64,000 bases of DNA, from positions 62,001 through 126,000 of the forward strand of contig JAKIUW010000004.1 in NCBI GenBank assembly GCA_021647365.1. The letters are read 5' to 3'. This document shows positions 26,502 through 34,982 of the stretch, piece after piece. A model generated the notes under the pieces. It was not told where the DNA came from and searched no databases. It worked only from the letters and a program-made list of their open reading frames with translations. The stretch is from Cocleimonas sp. Lineage in GTDB: Bacteria; Pseudomonadota; Gammaproteobacteria; Thiotrichales; Thiotrichaceae. The position numbers and the translations under genes were made by a program. The stretch's first letter is position 1. Every line of letters begins with the position of its first letter.

Positions 26502-26525
26502 ATAGGGGGGGCTTTTAAATATAAA

Positions 26526-27683
26526 TCAAAACACACTGCCTTCTACATCAAACAAACGTGCATATTCTTTGGTTGCATAGCGATCTGTCATACCTGCAAC
26601 GTAGTCTGCAATAATACGTGCTTGCCCTGCTTCACCACCTACGAGCAATGCTTCTCTTGATAGCTGTAAATGTTCTGGCGGGAGCAAGCGTAAATCTTCC
26701 ATAAACACATTAAACAGTGCTTCGATAACTTGGTGTGCCTTGCGGGTCATGCGATAGACTTTATGGTGAAAGTAGAGGTTTTCGCGTAAGAATTTTTTCA
26801 GCTCTTGGCTACGTGTGATCATTTCCTTACTAAAGCTAATGAGTTGCTTATCGTGATTTCTCACATCAGCAATACTTTGTGGGTTGGCTTCTAATAGGTT
26901 CGCTTTGCTAGTTTCGACAAGGTCTACTACCTGCTCGCCAATCATGCGTCTTATGGTTTCATGCACACAGCGGTTACCTGTGAGTTCAGGGTACTTCCAC
27001 ATGACTTTGTCATATTGAACACTGAATAAATCTACTTGGCGCATCTGCTCTATTGAAATTAAGCCAGAACGCAAACCATCATCAATATCATGATTATTGT
27101 AAGCCACTTGATCGGCGATATTGGTGAGTTGTGCTTCAAGTGAAGATTGGGTTTTATTAAGAAAGCGCTCACCCACATCGCCTAAATCTTTGGCATTTTT
27201 TAATGAGCAATGTTTGAGTATACCTTCGCGAGTTTCGAACGTGAGGTTTAGCCCATCAAATTCTGCGTAGTTTTTTTCTAGCTTATCGACGATACGCAAA
27301 GACTGTAAATTATGCTCGAAACCACCATGTTTTTTCATGCAAGTATTGAGTGCATCCTGCCCTGCATGACCAAATGGCGTGTGACCAATATCGTGTGCCA
27401 AGGCAATCGCCTCAGTCAGATCTTCATCAAGTGATAGTGTTCGTGCGATGGCGCGCGCAATTTGAGCAACTTCTAATGAATGCGTTAGGCGCGTACGATA
27501 TAGATCGCCTTCGTGGTTTACGAAAACCTGCGTTTTATACTCAAGTCGACGAAAGCCTGTAGAGTGGATTATACGATCACGATCACGCTGAAATTCAGAA
27601 CGATAAGTCGGCGAAGGCTCAGCAAACTGTCTGCCAATAGTGTTATTAGGATTAGCTGCGTAAGGCGCTTTTGTTTCTGACAT
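26526..27683 (-). CDS. dgt: Deoxyguanosinetriphosphate triphosphohydrolase-like protein
   Basis: A 385-residue HD-domain dNTP triphosphohydrolase (type 2 Dgt-like) that cuts dNTPs to nucleoside and triphosphate. TRLTHSLEVAQIAR and LAHDIGHTPFGHAGQ supply the His/Asp metal ligands. ATG at 27683 is preferred over a GTG one codon earlier. It starts two bases past the aroB stop, so it is the last gene of aroK-aroB-dgt, an arrangement common in gammaproteobacteria. Confidence 0.9.
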   Translation of the reverse strand: MSETKAPYAANPNNTIGRQFAEPSPTYRSEFQRDRDRIIHSTGFRRLEYKTQVFVNHEGDLYRTRLTHSLEVAQIARAIARTLSLDEDLTEAIALAHDIGHTPFGHAGQDALNTCMKKHGGFEHNLQSLRIVDKLEKNYAEFDGLNLTFETREGILKHCSLKNAKDLGDVGERFLNKTQSSLEAQLTNIADQVAYNNHDIDDGLRSGLISIEQMRQVDLFSVQYDKVMWKYPELTGNRCVHETIRRMIGEQVVDLVETSKANLLEANPQSIADVRNHDKQLISFSKEMITRSQELKKFLRENLYFHHKVYRMTRKAHQVIEALFNVFMEDLRLLPPEHLQLSREALLVGGEAGQARIIADYVAGMTDRYATKEYARLFDVEGSVF

Positions 27684-27685
27684 CA

Positions 27686-28762
27686 CTAAGCCACTCGACC
27701 CAATACTTTTTGCAACAACTCAGAGTCAAAATCACTGCTAATTATGCTTTCACCCAAAGATTTCATTAGAACCAAATGCAATACGCCATCCTGTACTTTT
27801 TTGTCTATCGACATGAGATCACTAAAGCGTGTTGCAGATATTTCATTAGGTGGCTCGACAGGTAAATTGGCTTTTTTGAGTAAAGCACAAATACTGTCTA
27901 CATCCGCTTGATCAATCCAGCCATGTTCTTTGGATAACTCTGCGGCCATAACCATTCCCGCTGAAATGGCTTCACCGTGTAGCCAGTTGCCGTAGCCCAT
28001 GCCTGTTTCTATTGCATGCCCGAAAGTATGACCTAAGTTTAATAAGGCGCGCTGTCCTTGTTCTTTTTCATCAGCGGCAACAATATCTGCTTTGTGTTGG
28101 CAAGAACGGTGAATTGCATAGGCTAACGCTTCTGGGTCACGCTTTAATAGCTTATCCATGTTTTCATCAAGCCAATCTATAAAATCTAAATCATTGATAT
28201 AGCCGTATTTGATGACTTCGGCAATGCCAGCACTGAGCTGTCTATCATCCAAGGTATTAAGTGTTTCTGTATCAATAATCACACACTGTGGTTGGTGAAA
28301 GGCTCCCACCATATTTTTACCCAAGGGATGATTTACGCCTGTTTTACCGCCCACGGATGAATCAACCATGGAAAGTAGGGTAGTTGGAATCTGTATAAAA
28401 TTAATACCACGCTGATAAGTTGCTGCTGCATAGCCTGCAACGTCACCAACTACACCGCCACCTAAAGCCAGAAGGGTTGTTTTTCGGTCACAACGAGCTT
28501 CGAGCATTTCAGTGTAAATCTGCCCCAAAGTTTCAAAGGTTTTATATTCTTCACCATCAGGTAAAAGTATATCGGTATTAGAAAAACTGGGAATAAGCTG
28601 GTGTACTTTATCAAGATACAAAGGTGCTACCGTTGTGTTTGAAACTGTTACGGTGGTTTTCCCTTTTATGTAAGGCTGTATTAATTCTTGTTTATTTAAC
28701 AGCCCTGTTCCAATATAAATTGGATAGCTCCTAGAGCCTAAATCAACCTGGAGTGTTTTCAT
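27686..28762 (-). CDS. aroB: 3-dehydroquinate synthase
   Basis: Second enzyme of the shikimate pathway; uses NAD and a divalent metal to cyclise DAHP. In 358 residues it has LPDGEEYKTFET near 69, GGGVVGDVAGYAAATYQRG near 102-120, and metal ligands in the Glu of AGIAEVIKYG and the His of LNLGHTFGHAIE and WLHGEAISAGM. The start overlaps the aroK stop as ATGA. Confidence 0.96.
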   Translation of the reverse strand: MKTLQVDLGSRSYPIYIGTGLLNKQELIQPYIKGKTTVTVSNTTVAPLYLDKVHQLIPSFSNTDILLPDGEEYKTFETLGQIYTEMLEARCDRKTTLLALGGGVVGDVAGYAAATYQRGINFIQIPTTLLSMVDSSVGGKTGVNHPLGKNMVGAFHQPQCVIIDTETLNTLDDRQLSAGIAEVIKYGYINDLDFIDWLDENMDKLLKRDPEALAYAIHRSCQHKADIVAADEKEQGQRALLNLGHTFGHAIETGMGYGNWLHGEAISAGMVMAAELSKEHGWIDQADVDSICALLKKANLPVEPPNEISATRFSDLMSIDKKVQDGVLHLVLMKSLGESIISSDFDSELLQKVLGRVA

Positions 28763-29283
28763 TTATTAATTTTCTCCTGCTCTAGCGCTTCTTCAACACG
28801 CCTTACCAATATGGCAACTTTTTGCTTCCCTGTCATGACAACCGTATCGGAAATATCTAAATAATAAGGCTCTCTATCATCTAGTAATTTCTTAAGTGTA
28901 TTTAGTGGGTTAACAGTTTGCATTAAAGGACGTTTTTTATCATGACGAATACGAGAATATAATAGCTCTGCTGAGGTACGAAGGTAAACAACATGCCCAC
29001 GTTTGCTCATATTCTTTCTATTTGATTCGCGTAGAACACTTCCACCACCCGTGGCCAGAACAATATTATTTTGCTCACAAAGTTCTGCGATTACTTGCTC
29101 TTCCCTATCACGAAAGCCTTGCTCGCCTTCTATCTCAAAGATGGTCGCTATATCCACGCCTGTACGCTCTTCAATAACACGGTCTGAGTCATAAAAGTCC
29201 TTGCCCAATGATTTTGCAAGATTTCTACCGATAGTTGACTTTCCCGCACCCATTAAACCAACTAAAATGATATTTTTTTTCAT
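28759..29283 (-). CDS. aroK: Shikimate kinase
   Basis: A 174-residue cytoplasmic kinase that phosphorylates shikimate. Walker A GLMGAGKSTIGR (about 8-19), shikimate-site DSDRVIEERTG and RDREEQVI, and ATGGGSVLRE near 78. First gene of aroK-aroB-dgt, placed just downstream of pilQ as in many gammaproteobacteria; a terminator separates them, so aroK probably has its own promoter in the 40 bases after it. Confidence 0.95.
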   Translation of the reverse strand: MKKNIILVGLMGAGKSTIGRNLAKSLGKDFYDSDRVIEERTGVDIATIFEIEGEQGFRDREEQVIAELCEQNNIVLATGGGSVLRESNRKNMSKRGHVVYLRTSAELLYSRIRHDKKRPLMQTVNPLNTLKKLLDDREPYYLDISDTVVMTGKQKVAILVRRVEEALEQEKINK

Positions 29284-29351
29284 GGATGAGTTATGCCAGT
29301 TGCTTCCAAACTAATCAAGAACTAATCAAGTATTCCGTTTATTTCAGGCAT

Positions 29352-29382
29352 AAAAAAGACCGGATAAATCCGGTCTTTTTTT
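29352..29382 (-). terminator. Intrinsic terminator of the pil operon
   Basis: AGACCGGAT (29357-29365) pairs with ATCCGGTCT (29368-29376) around a very short loop, with A runs on the left and T runs on the right, so it works in the minus direction after pilQ (T6 in the RNA). It separates pilQ from aroK. Confidence 0.85.
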
Positions 29383-29397
29383 AAATCTAAATAACGA

Positions 29398-31707
29398 TTA
29401 TTGCTTTAATATTTTTGGTGTGACGAAGATGAGTAACTCACGATTGTTTCTCTTCGTTCCTTTGGTTTTAAACAAGTTTCCTAGTACTGGTATATCACCA
29501 AGACCTGGAACCTTCTTCACATCGTTACTCTTAGTTTCTTCATGGATTCCACCTAGTACAACAGTCTGTCCATTATCAACTAGCACCTGTGTCTCAACAT
29601 GGCGAGTATCAATGATAGGCACATTGCCTGATGAAGTTTGGTAGAAGCTATTAACTTCATCCTGTCTTACATCTAAGTCCATGATTACATGCTCATCTGG
29701 TGTAATCTGAGGTGTAACCTCAAGCTTAAGTACCGCTTTCTTAAAGGCTATTGTTGTACCACCACTTGCACTTTCTGTCTCGTAAGGTACATCTACACCT
29801 TTCTCAATACTTGCTTTCTTCTTATCAACCGTAACAACACGTGGCGTTGAAATAACCTCTCCTTTATTCTCCGCTTGAAGTGCTGAAAGCTCAAGGTCCA
29901 ACAAGTAATCCTTACTAAGGATTGAGAATGCTAGCTTACCTGCAGCACCTGCAATCGGTAGATTGACATTCAAACGATCTGCTATTGAAGGAATTCCAAC
30001 TGCTTTTCCACCTGACAAATCATTAACCATTGAGTTTGTTCCACCTATTCCACCCGATGTAGCAAAGTTCTTACTAAACTTGGTTGCGCCAAAACGTGCG
30101 CCAAGCTCTTTACCGAACTCATCCGTTGCAAATACGATGCGAGACTCAATTGATACTTGTCTTACCGATACATCAAGGTTTTTAACCATGTTGCGTATAT
30201 CAGCAACACGTGAAGCTGTATCTTGCACCAATAGTGTATTAGTACGCCCATCAACTGAAACAGAGCCACGCTTAGATAACAATGAAGCCTCTTCACCTTT
30301 GCCTTCTGCTGATTTAATTAGCTTAAGCATATCCTCAGCTTTTGCATAGTTCACTGAAATGTATTCAGTGATTAATGGCTCAAGTGATTGCTTACGCTTT
30401 AATGCCTGTAGTTCACGCTGTTCTTTTGCGTCAAGTTCTACCGCAGGAGCAACCCAAATTACGTTGCCATTACTGCGCATGGCTAAGCCTTTTGACTCTA
30501 GAACGATATCAAGAGCTTGATCCCAAGGAACATCTTTTAAACGTAAAGTAATATTACCTTTCACACTATCACTTACAACGATATTTTTATCCGTAAAATC
30601 TGCAAGTAACTGTAATACCGAACGAACTTCAATATCTTGGAAGTTTAATGATAACTTCTTGCCTCTGTATGTTTTCTTTTTAGGCTTTAAAGGATTCTGT
30701 GTAGCTTTACGTTTTACTTTATTTAAGTTAACAATAAAATCTCTACCATTTCTTGATGTGCTAAGGTCAAATGCTGCATTGGCAAGTATTCTAATTTGTA
30801 CGTCAGAACCACTTCGAGCAACATCAATATATGAAGCTGGTGTCGCGAAGTCTAATACATCTATACGCTTTTTAGGTTGGCGTGCTTTAACATTCTTTAA
30901 TGTTAATACAACAACATTACCTACTTTACGTGAATTAACTACTGTTGATGGATGTGGTAATTTAATTACTGCACGTCCACCACCATTTTGAGCTCTATGG
31001 AAATCAACAGACCCCATGAAACCTGGAGCACCTCTATGAGCAGCAGGCTTATAATTAACACGCTGCTGTCCATTTGGACGAGCAACATAGTTACTAGCAA
31101 CTGCTTGATGCTTTACGCTTTTCTGTCTAACTACAGGACCAGACGCAAGATTTTGTTTTTTGGCTTGTGAAGTACTAGTCAAGCGTTTCTTATTCGCTAG
31201 CTGGATTTTACGTACTTTAGCTTGCTGCTGTTGTTTTGCATGCTGACGTAATGCCATAGCTTCTTGACGATCTCGACTCTGAACACTTGCCTTCTTAGCT
31301 ACAACAACTGGAGTTGCCTGCTTACCATCAAACGTAAGGATAACATCGTTACCTTGAATGCTTGTCGTGTACTTCGTTAGCTTATTCAAAGAAACCATCA
31401 CACGAAGCTTATTCGATGCACCTGCTAATTTAATACCCTTAACAGATTTATCATTAAACTTTTTACTACGCACTTTCATTGCAGTAACGGTATCAGGGAA
31501 GTCTAAAACAATACCTGCTGGCTGTTTCATTGTGAAGCTCTTTGGCATCCCTACTTTACTGTCAAAACTTAGTCGTAATGTAGACTTACCTGAGCCTTGC
31601 ATTGCAGTATCTACATTTTGTAATCTAGCTGTTGCATAACTGCTACCTGTTGCAAGCAGTAGTGCTGGTAGACTCAACACTAGCATTGTGCGTGTAATAA
31701 TTTTCAT
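29398..31707 (-). CDS. pilQ: Type IV pilus secretin PilQ
   Basis: Outer-membrane secretin through which the pilus passes; also used for DNA uptake in competent species. The 769-residue protein has a signal peptide, two AMIN peptidoglycan-binding domains (about 25-130 and 235-335), a basic linker, an STN-like domain (LNFQDIEVRSVLQLLADFTD near 354-373), an N1 domain, and the secretin C-terminus (VLGGIHEETKSNDVKKVPGL near 721-740; GNLFKTKGTKRNNRELLIF at the end). Last gene of pilMNOPQ. Confidence 0.95.
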   Translation of the reverse strand: MKIITRTMLVLSLPALLLATGSSYATARLQNVDTAMQGSGKSTLRLSFDSKVGMPKSFTMKQPAGIVLDFPDTVTAMKVRSKKFNDKSVKGIKLAGASNKLRVMVSLNKLTKYTTSIQGNDVILTFDGKQATPVVVAKKASVQSRDRQEAMALRQHAKQQQQAKVRKIQLANKKRLTSTSQAKKQNLASGPVVRQKSVKHQAVASNYVARPNGQQRVNYKPAAHRGAPGFMGSVDFHRAQNGGGRAVIKLPHPSTVVNSRKVGNVVVLTLKNVKARQPKKRIDVLDFATPASYIDVARSGSDVQIRILANAAFDLSTSRNGRDFIVNLNKVKRKATQNPLKPKKKTYRGKKLSLNFQDIEVRSVLQLLADFTDKNIVVSDSVKGNITLRLKDVPWDQALDIVLESKGLAMRSNGNVIWVAPAVELDAKEQRELQALKRKQSLEPLITEYISVNYAKAEDMLKLIKSAEGKGEEASLLSKRGSVSVDGRTNTLLVQDTASRVADIRNMVKNLDVSVRQVSIESRIVFATDEFGKELGARFGATKFSKNFATSGGIGGTNSMVNDLSGGKAVGIPSIADRLNVNLPIAGAAGKLAFSILSKDYLLDLELSALQAENKGEVISTPRVVTVDKKKASIEKGVDVPYETESASGGTTIAFKKAVLKLEVTPQITPDEHVIMDLDVRQDEVNSFYQTSSGNVPIIDTRHVETQVLVDNGQTVVLGGIHEETKSNDVKKVPGLGDIPVLGNLFKTKGTKRNNRELLIFVTPKILKQ

Positions 31708-31759
31708 TTTAATAACCCACTCTTTTTATATTTATTATTTTCTGTAATTTTTAATTAAT

Positions 31760-32299
31760 TTATAATTGATCCAATACGATAGATATTTCTCTTTCCTTAT
31801 ATCCACCTAAACCATTTGAAACTGTTTCCTTCATATCCATCTTGCCATCACTAATAGAGACAATTTCACCATAGTTTTGACCCATGTAGTTTCCTGACTT
31901 TACTGTTTGTACAGCACCATCGGGAATTTTTATTAGCGCCCAAAGAACTTTGTCTTTTTCAACTGTACCGACCATCTTTAAACTATCCAATGGAAAGCCT
32001 TCCAAAAACTCTGGAACTCTTGATGTATCGACATCTACGCCACCTACAATAATCTCCTTAGGGCCCGTATTAGGTGCCAACATTGAAATATCAAAAGGAT
32101 CTTTTTCATGTGCTGGGTATGCATAGCGCAAGTAAGGTTTCACTTCTGGTATCGGTGCAATTGGAGCTGCTGGTTTTTCTCTGTGTGAAATAAAGTATTC
32201 ATCCAAATCTGCAGTACTCGTATTACAGCCTGATAACATCATCACCGCACCAAATAAACCTATATAAACTGGTGCTTTTAATTTCTTATGAGTAATCAT
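31760..32299 (-). CDS. pilP: Type IV pilus lipoprotein PilP
   Basis: A 179-residue inner-membrane lipoprotein linking the PilMNO platform to PilQ. Lipobox LSGC with Cys at about 25; the beta domain includes VGGVDVDTSRVPEFLEGFPL and MGQNYGEIVSI near the end. ATGA overlap with pilO. Confidence 0.93.
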   Translation of the reverse strand: MITHKKLKAPVYIGLFGAVMMLSGCNTSTADLDEYFISHREKPAAPIAPIPEVKPYLRYAYPAHEKDPFDISMLAPNTGPKEIIVGGVDVDTSRVPEFLEGFPLDSLKMVGTVEKDKVLWALIKIPDGAVQTVKSGNYMGQNYGEIVSISDGKMDMKETVSNGLGGYKEREISIVLDQL

Positions 32300-32940
32300 C
32301 CTTCAGTGCCCTCTTCTTCGCCGTCTTCATCTTCATTTAAGTATCTAAATGTTTTGATTGTCGCATGAAGAGACAAACGTGAAGACGGTGCTTTATTATT
32401 ATTTGAACCCTTTTCTTCTTTTTCAGGTACCAGTTGAATATCATTTATCGTTACAATTCTAGGCAGTGCTGATATATCACTTACAAAACCTGCTAACTCA
32501 TTATAAGTACCTTTTGCTTTAAGCTCTATTGGCTTTTCTGCAAAGAACTCCTTATGTACTTCAGGCTTTGGTTTAAATAACTCAATTTCTAAACCATTGG
32601 TTAAACCTTTCTCCGAAATATCAAGGATCAAACCTGGGATTTCAGTATCACTAGGCAACTGATCTTTTAGAGCACCAAATGAAGCCTGCATTTCTGCTAA
32701 TTGCGTTCTATAAGCTGGGAGTTGATTTGCGCGAGCTTGTTTCTTTTCATAAACAACACGCTTCTCTAGCTCAATTCTTTGCACAGATTTTTGTGTCGCT
32801 AGCTGGTCAACTATGACTAACTTATATCCTGCAAATAACGTTAACCCAAATACAACTGCTATGGCCCCTACCTTTATAGGTAATGAAACATTTGCGGGAT
32901 CATTAAGCAGAGAATTTATTTCTTGCATATCAATAGCCAT
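32296..32940 (-). CDS. pilO: Type IV pilus assembly protein PilO
   Basis: A 214-residue bitopic inner-membrane protein that pairs with PilN through coiled coils. One membrane segment (VGAIAVVFGLTLFAGYKLVI), a coiled coil rich in Glu/Gln/Arg, then a ferredoxin-like domain. The start is the ATG of MAIDMQEINSLL, with GAGGAGA eight bases upstream; a longer frame from 32958 would overlap pilN further. Ends in an acidic EDEDGEEEGTEG tail. Confidence 0.92.
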   Translation of the reverse strand: MAIDMQEINSLLNDPANVSLPIKVGAIAVVFGLTLFAGYKLVIVDQLATQKSVQRIELEKRVVYEKKQARANQLPAYRTQLAEMQASFGALKDQLPSDTEIPGLILDISEKGLTNGLEIELFKPKPEVHKEFFAEKPIELKAKGTYNELAGFVSDISALPRIVTINDIQLVPEKEEKGSNNNKAPSSRLSLHATIKTFRYLNEDEDGEEEGTEG

Positions 32941-33514
32941 TGTCATTCTCCTCATCATTTCCTGATGTTAATAACTGCGTAACATTTAGACTAAAGTAAC
33001 GTAAGTTGTTATTTCCATCTTTATTTTTTGTATCAACTTCTATAGTATTAAGATCAGATGATTTTAACCAAGGTGATGAATTCAAACGATTCATATAGCT
33101 TGAAACTCGAGCACTTGACTCTGCTTTACCTATTAACTTAATTTTATTTTTATCTTGTTTTAGTTCCGTAAGATACAAACCTTTAGGTAAAGAATTAACC
33201 ATTTCATCAAATAAGTGCACAATGCCTGGTCTCGTTGATTGCAGCCTTTCGATAACTGCAATTCGGTCAAGCAATGCTTTTCTATTTGCATCTAAGGTCT
33301 TAATCTCTTCTAATGCTTTATCTAACTGCTTTATTTCAGTTTCTAGGTATGCATTCCTTTCTTCTTGATAAGAAATACGCCCTTCCATATAAGTGTATCC
33401 TGCGCCAACTAAAACTGCTCCAACTGCAACAGCACCAACAACAGACATAACGAAATTTTGCTGACTTTTCTTACGAGCCGCTTCACGCCATGGTAATAAA
33501 TTAATTCCTGACAT
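32930..33514 (-). CDS. pilN: Type IV pilus assembly protein PilN
   Basis: A 194-residue bitopic inner-membrane protein. The N-terminal INLLPWREA motif (residues 4-12) binds PilM. The membrane segment is about 22-43, followed by a coiled coil (TEIKQLDKALEEIKTLDANR) and a small alpha/beta domain. Overlaps pilM by one base and the pilO start by about ten. Confidence 0.95.
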   Translation of the reverse strand: MSGINLLPWREAARKKSQQNFVMSVVGAVAVGAVLVGAGYTYMEGRISYQEERNAYLETEIKQLDKALEEIKTLDANRKALLDRIAVIERLQSTRPGIVHLFDEMVNSLPKGLYLTELKQDKNKIKLIGKAESSARVSSYMNRLNSSPWLKSSDLNTIEVDTKNKDGNNNLRYFSLNVTQLLTSGNDEENDNGY

Positions 33515-34566
33515 TATGAAAACCCTCTTAAAGCTAGACCCGCTGGAACAAGCATTGCAGGTATATCACTGGTAAATCGTGCTGGATTAACCTTTGAATG
33601 CAATACTACATTTGTAAATGGATTTGCTAATGCCGTTGGAATCCCGATGGCTTCTTGAATTTGCTCATCAATTCCTGGAATACTTGCACAACCACCCGAT
33701 AATAAAACTTTATCAACTTTATCTTTTTGTGTTGATGCATAATAAAACTGTAAGAAGCGCTGCACCTGTCTAACCATATTCTCTCTGAAAGGATCAAGCA
33801 CTTCTGGAATATAACCTTCTGGAAGGTTTCCATTTTTCTTAGCTAGTCCAGCTTCTGGATATGAAAGCCCGTATCGTTGAGATATTTCTTGCGTAAGTTG
33901 CTTACCGCCAAATACCTGCTCTCTTGAAAATACAACTTTTCCATTTTCAAAAACGTTAATACCCGTCATGGATGCACCAAAATCTACAGCAGCAACAACA
34001 TCGTGTTTTTCCATGTCATCAATCATTGTATGAAACAATAATTCAACAGCATGTGACTCTAAATCGACAATCTCAACATCAAGACCTGCCATTTCGGCAG
34101 CAGCCAATCGAACCTCAACATTCTCAGTACGTGTTCCTGCAATTAACACATCAATCATTTCAGATGATGTCTCAGACGGGCCAAGTACTTCAAAGTCGAA
34201 GTTTACTTCGTCCATTGGATAAGGAATATACTGCTCAGCCTCAAGTGAAATTTGAGCTTCGAGTTCAGTTGCTGGAATTGACGCTGGTATTGTTATGATC
34301 TTGTTGATCGCCATCGAAGATGGGATACCTAATGCACAACGTCTACTTTTAGTGCGGCTATTCTTAACGACTTGCTTAATTGCTTCACCAACTTTTTCAG
34401 CTTCGTTAATATCTCGCTCACTGGTAACACCTTCTGGAAGAGATGCTACTGCATAACTATCAACACGATAATCATTACCTTTACGGGAGAGCTCAATTAA
34501 TTTAACAGCTGAAGAGCTGATATCAATGCCAAGTAGGCCGCCTTTATTATTTGATAAGGAAAACAC
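33514..34566 (-). CDS. pilM: Type IV pilus assembly ATPase-like PilM
   Basis: A 350-residue cytoplasmic actin-like protein that binds the PilN tail. LLGIDISSSAVKLIEL (about 11-26) is the phosphate-1 loop, VAAVDFGASMTGINVF near 190 phosphate-2, and LLSGGCASIPGI near 290 the adenosine motif. Starts at GTG with AGGAC upstream. First gene of the pil operon, divergent from mrcA across 416 bp containing a MITE. Confidence 0.95.
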   Translation of the reverse strand: MFSLSNNKGGLLGIDISSSAVKLIELSRKGNDYRVDSYAVASLPEGVTSERDINEAEKVGEAIKQVVKNSRTKSRRCALGIPSSMAINKIITIPASIPATELEAQISLEAEQYIPYPMDEVNFDFEVLGPSETSSEMIDVLIAGTRTENVEVRLAAAEMAGLDVEIVDLESHAVELLFHTMIDDMEKHDVVAAVDFGASMTGINVFENGKVVFSREQVFGGKQLTQEISQRYGLSYPEAGLAKKNGNLPEGYIPEVLDPFRENMVRQVQRFLQFYYASTQKDKVDKVLLSGGCASIPGIDEQIQEAIGIPTALANPFTNVVLHSKVNPARFTSDIPAMLVPAGLALRGFS

Positions 34567-34748
34567 AGATAAGTCCTATTTTTTGTTGTTATTATTAGTA
34601 AACTTCAGAAAACAAACTGAAATCTCTTTAGTTCTATGAGTAATACTAGCGCCCTTATCGTAAATAGTCTACCCTCTTTCGCCTCTATGGCACATACTTT
34701 GGACGGACGGTATTATTAAGTCTATTTATATCAGTTAATTCACATATT

Positions 34749-34906
34749 GAGACCTCTGCATAACCCAGGTGACGAGTAAAAATGACTGGAATTATCCTGC
34801 ATTTCGTTGCGGACCTTGCCAATAGCTCGCTATTAGCCGAAATTCACACCCCAATCAGAATAATTTTATCGCATTTTCTTTCTCCACTAAGTTATGCTGA
34901 AGTCTC
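34749..34906. mobile_element. 158-bp MITE between pilM and mrcA
   Basis: Terminal inverted repeats GAGACCTCTGCATAAC (34749-34764) and GTTATGCTGAAGTCTC (34891-34906) match at 14 of 16 positions. ATATT flanks it on both sides (34744-34748 and 34907-34911), like a target duplication. GAGACCTNTGCA ends are seen on IS5-type elements. There is no coding capacity. It sits in the divergent promoter region, so it may carry or displace promoter parts. Confidence 0.7.
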
Positions 34907-34982
34907 ATATTAATAAATTAATTAATATAAATATCATTTCACTTCTCAAGTTTAATCAATTTATCGTACAATCACCCCCCAT

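Noticed and set aside
29963..30349. 128-residue plus-strand frame inside pilQ
   Set aside because: Antisense shadow of a clear secretin gene, with no ribosome site and no family resemblance.
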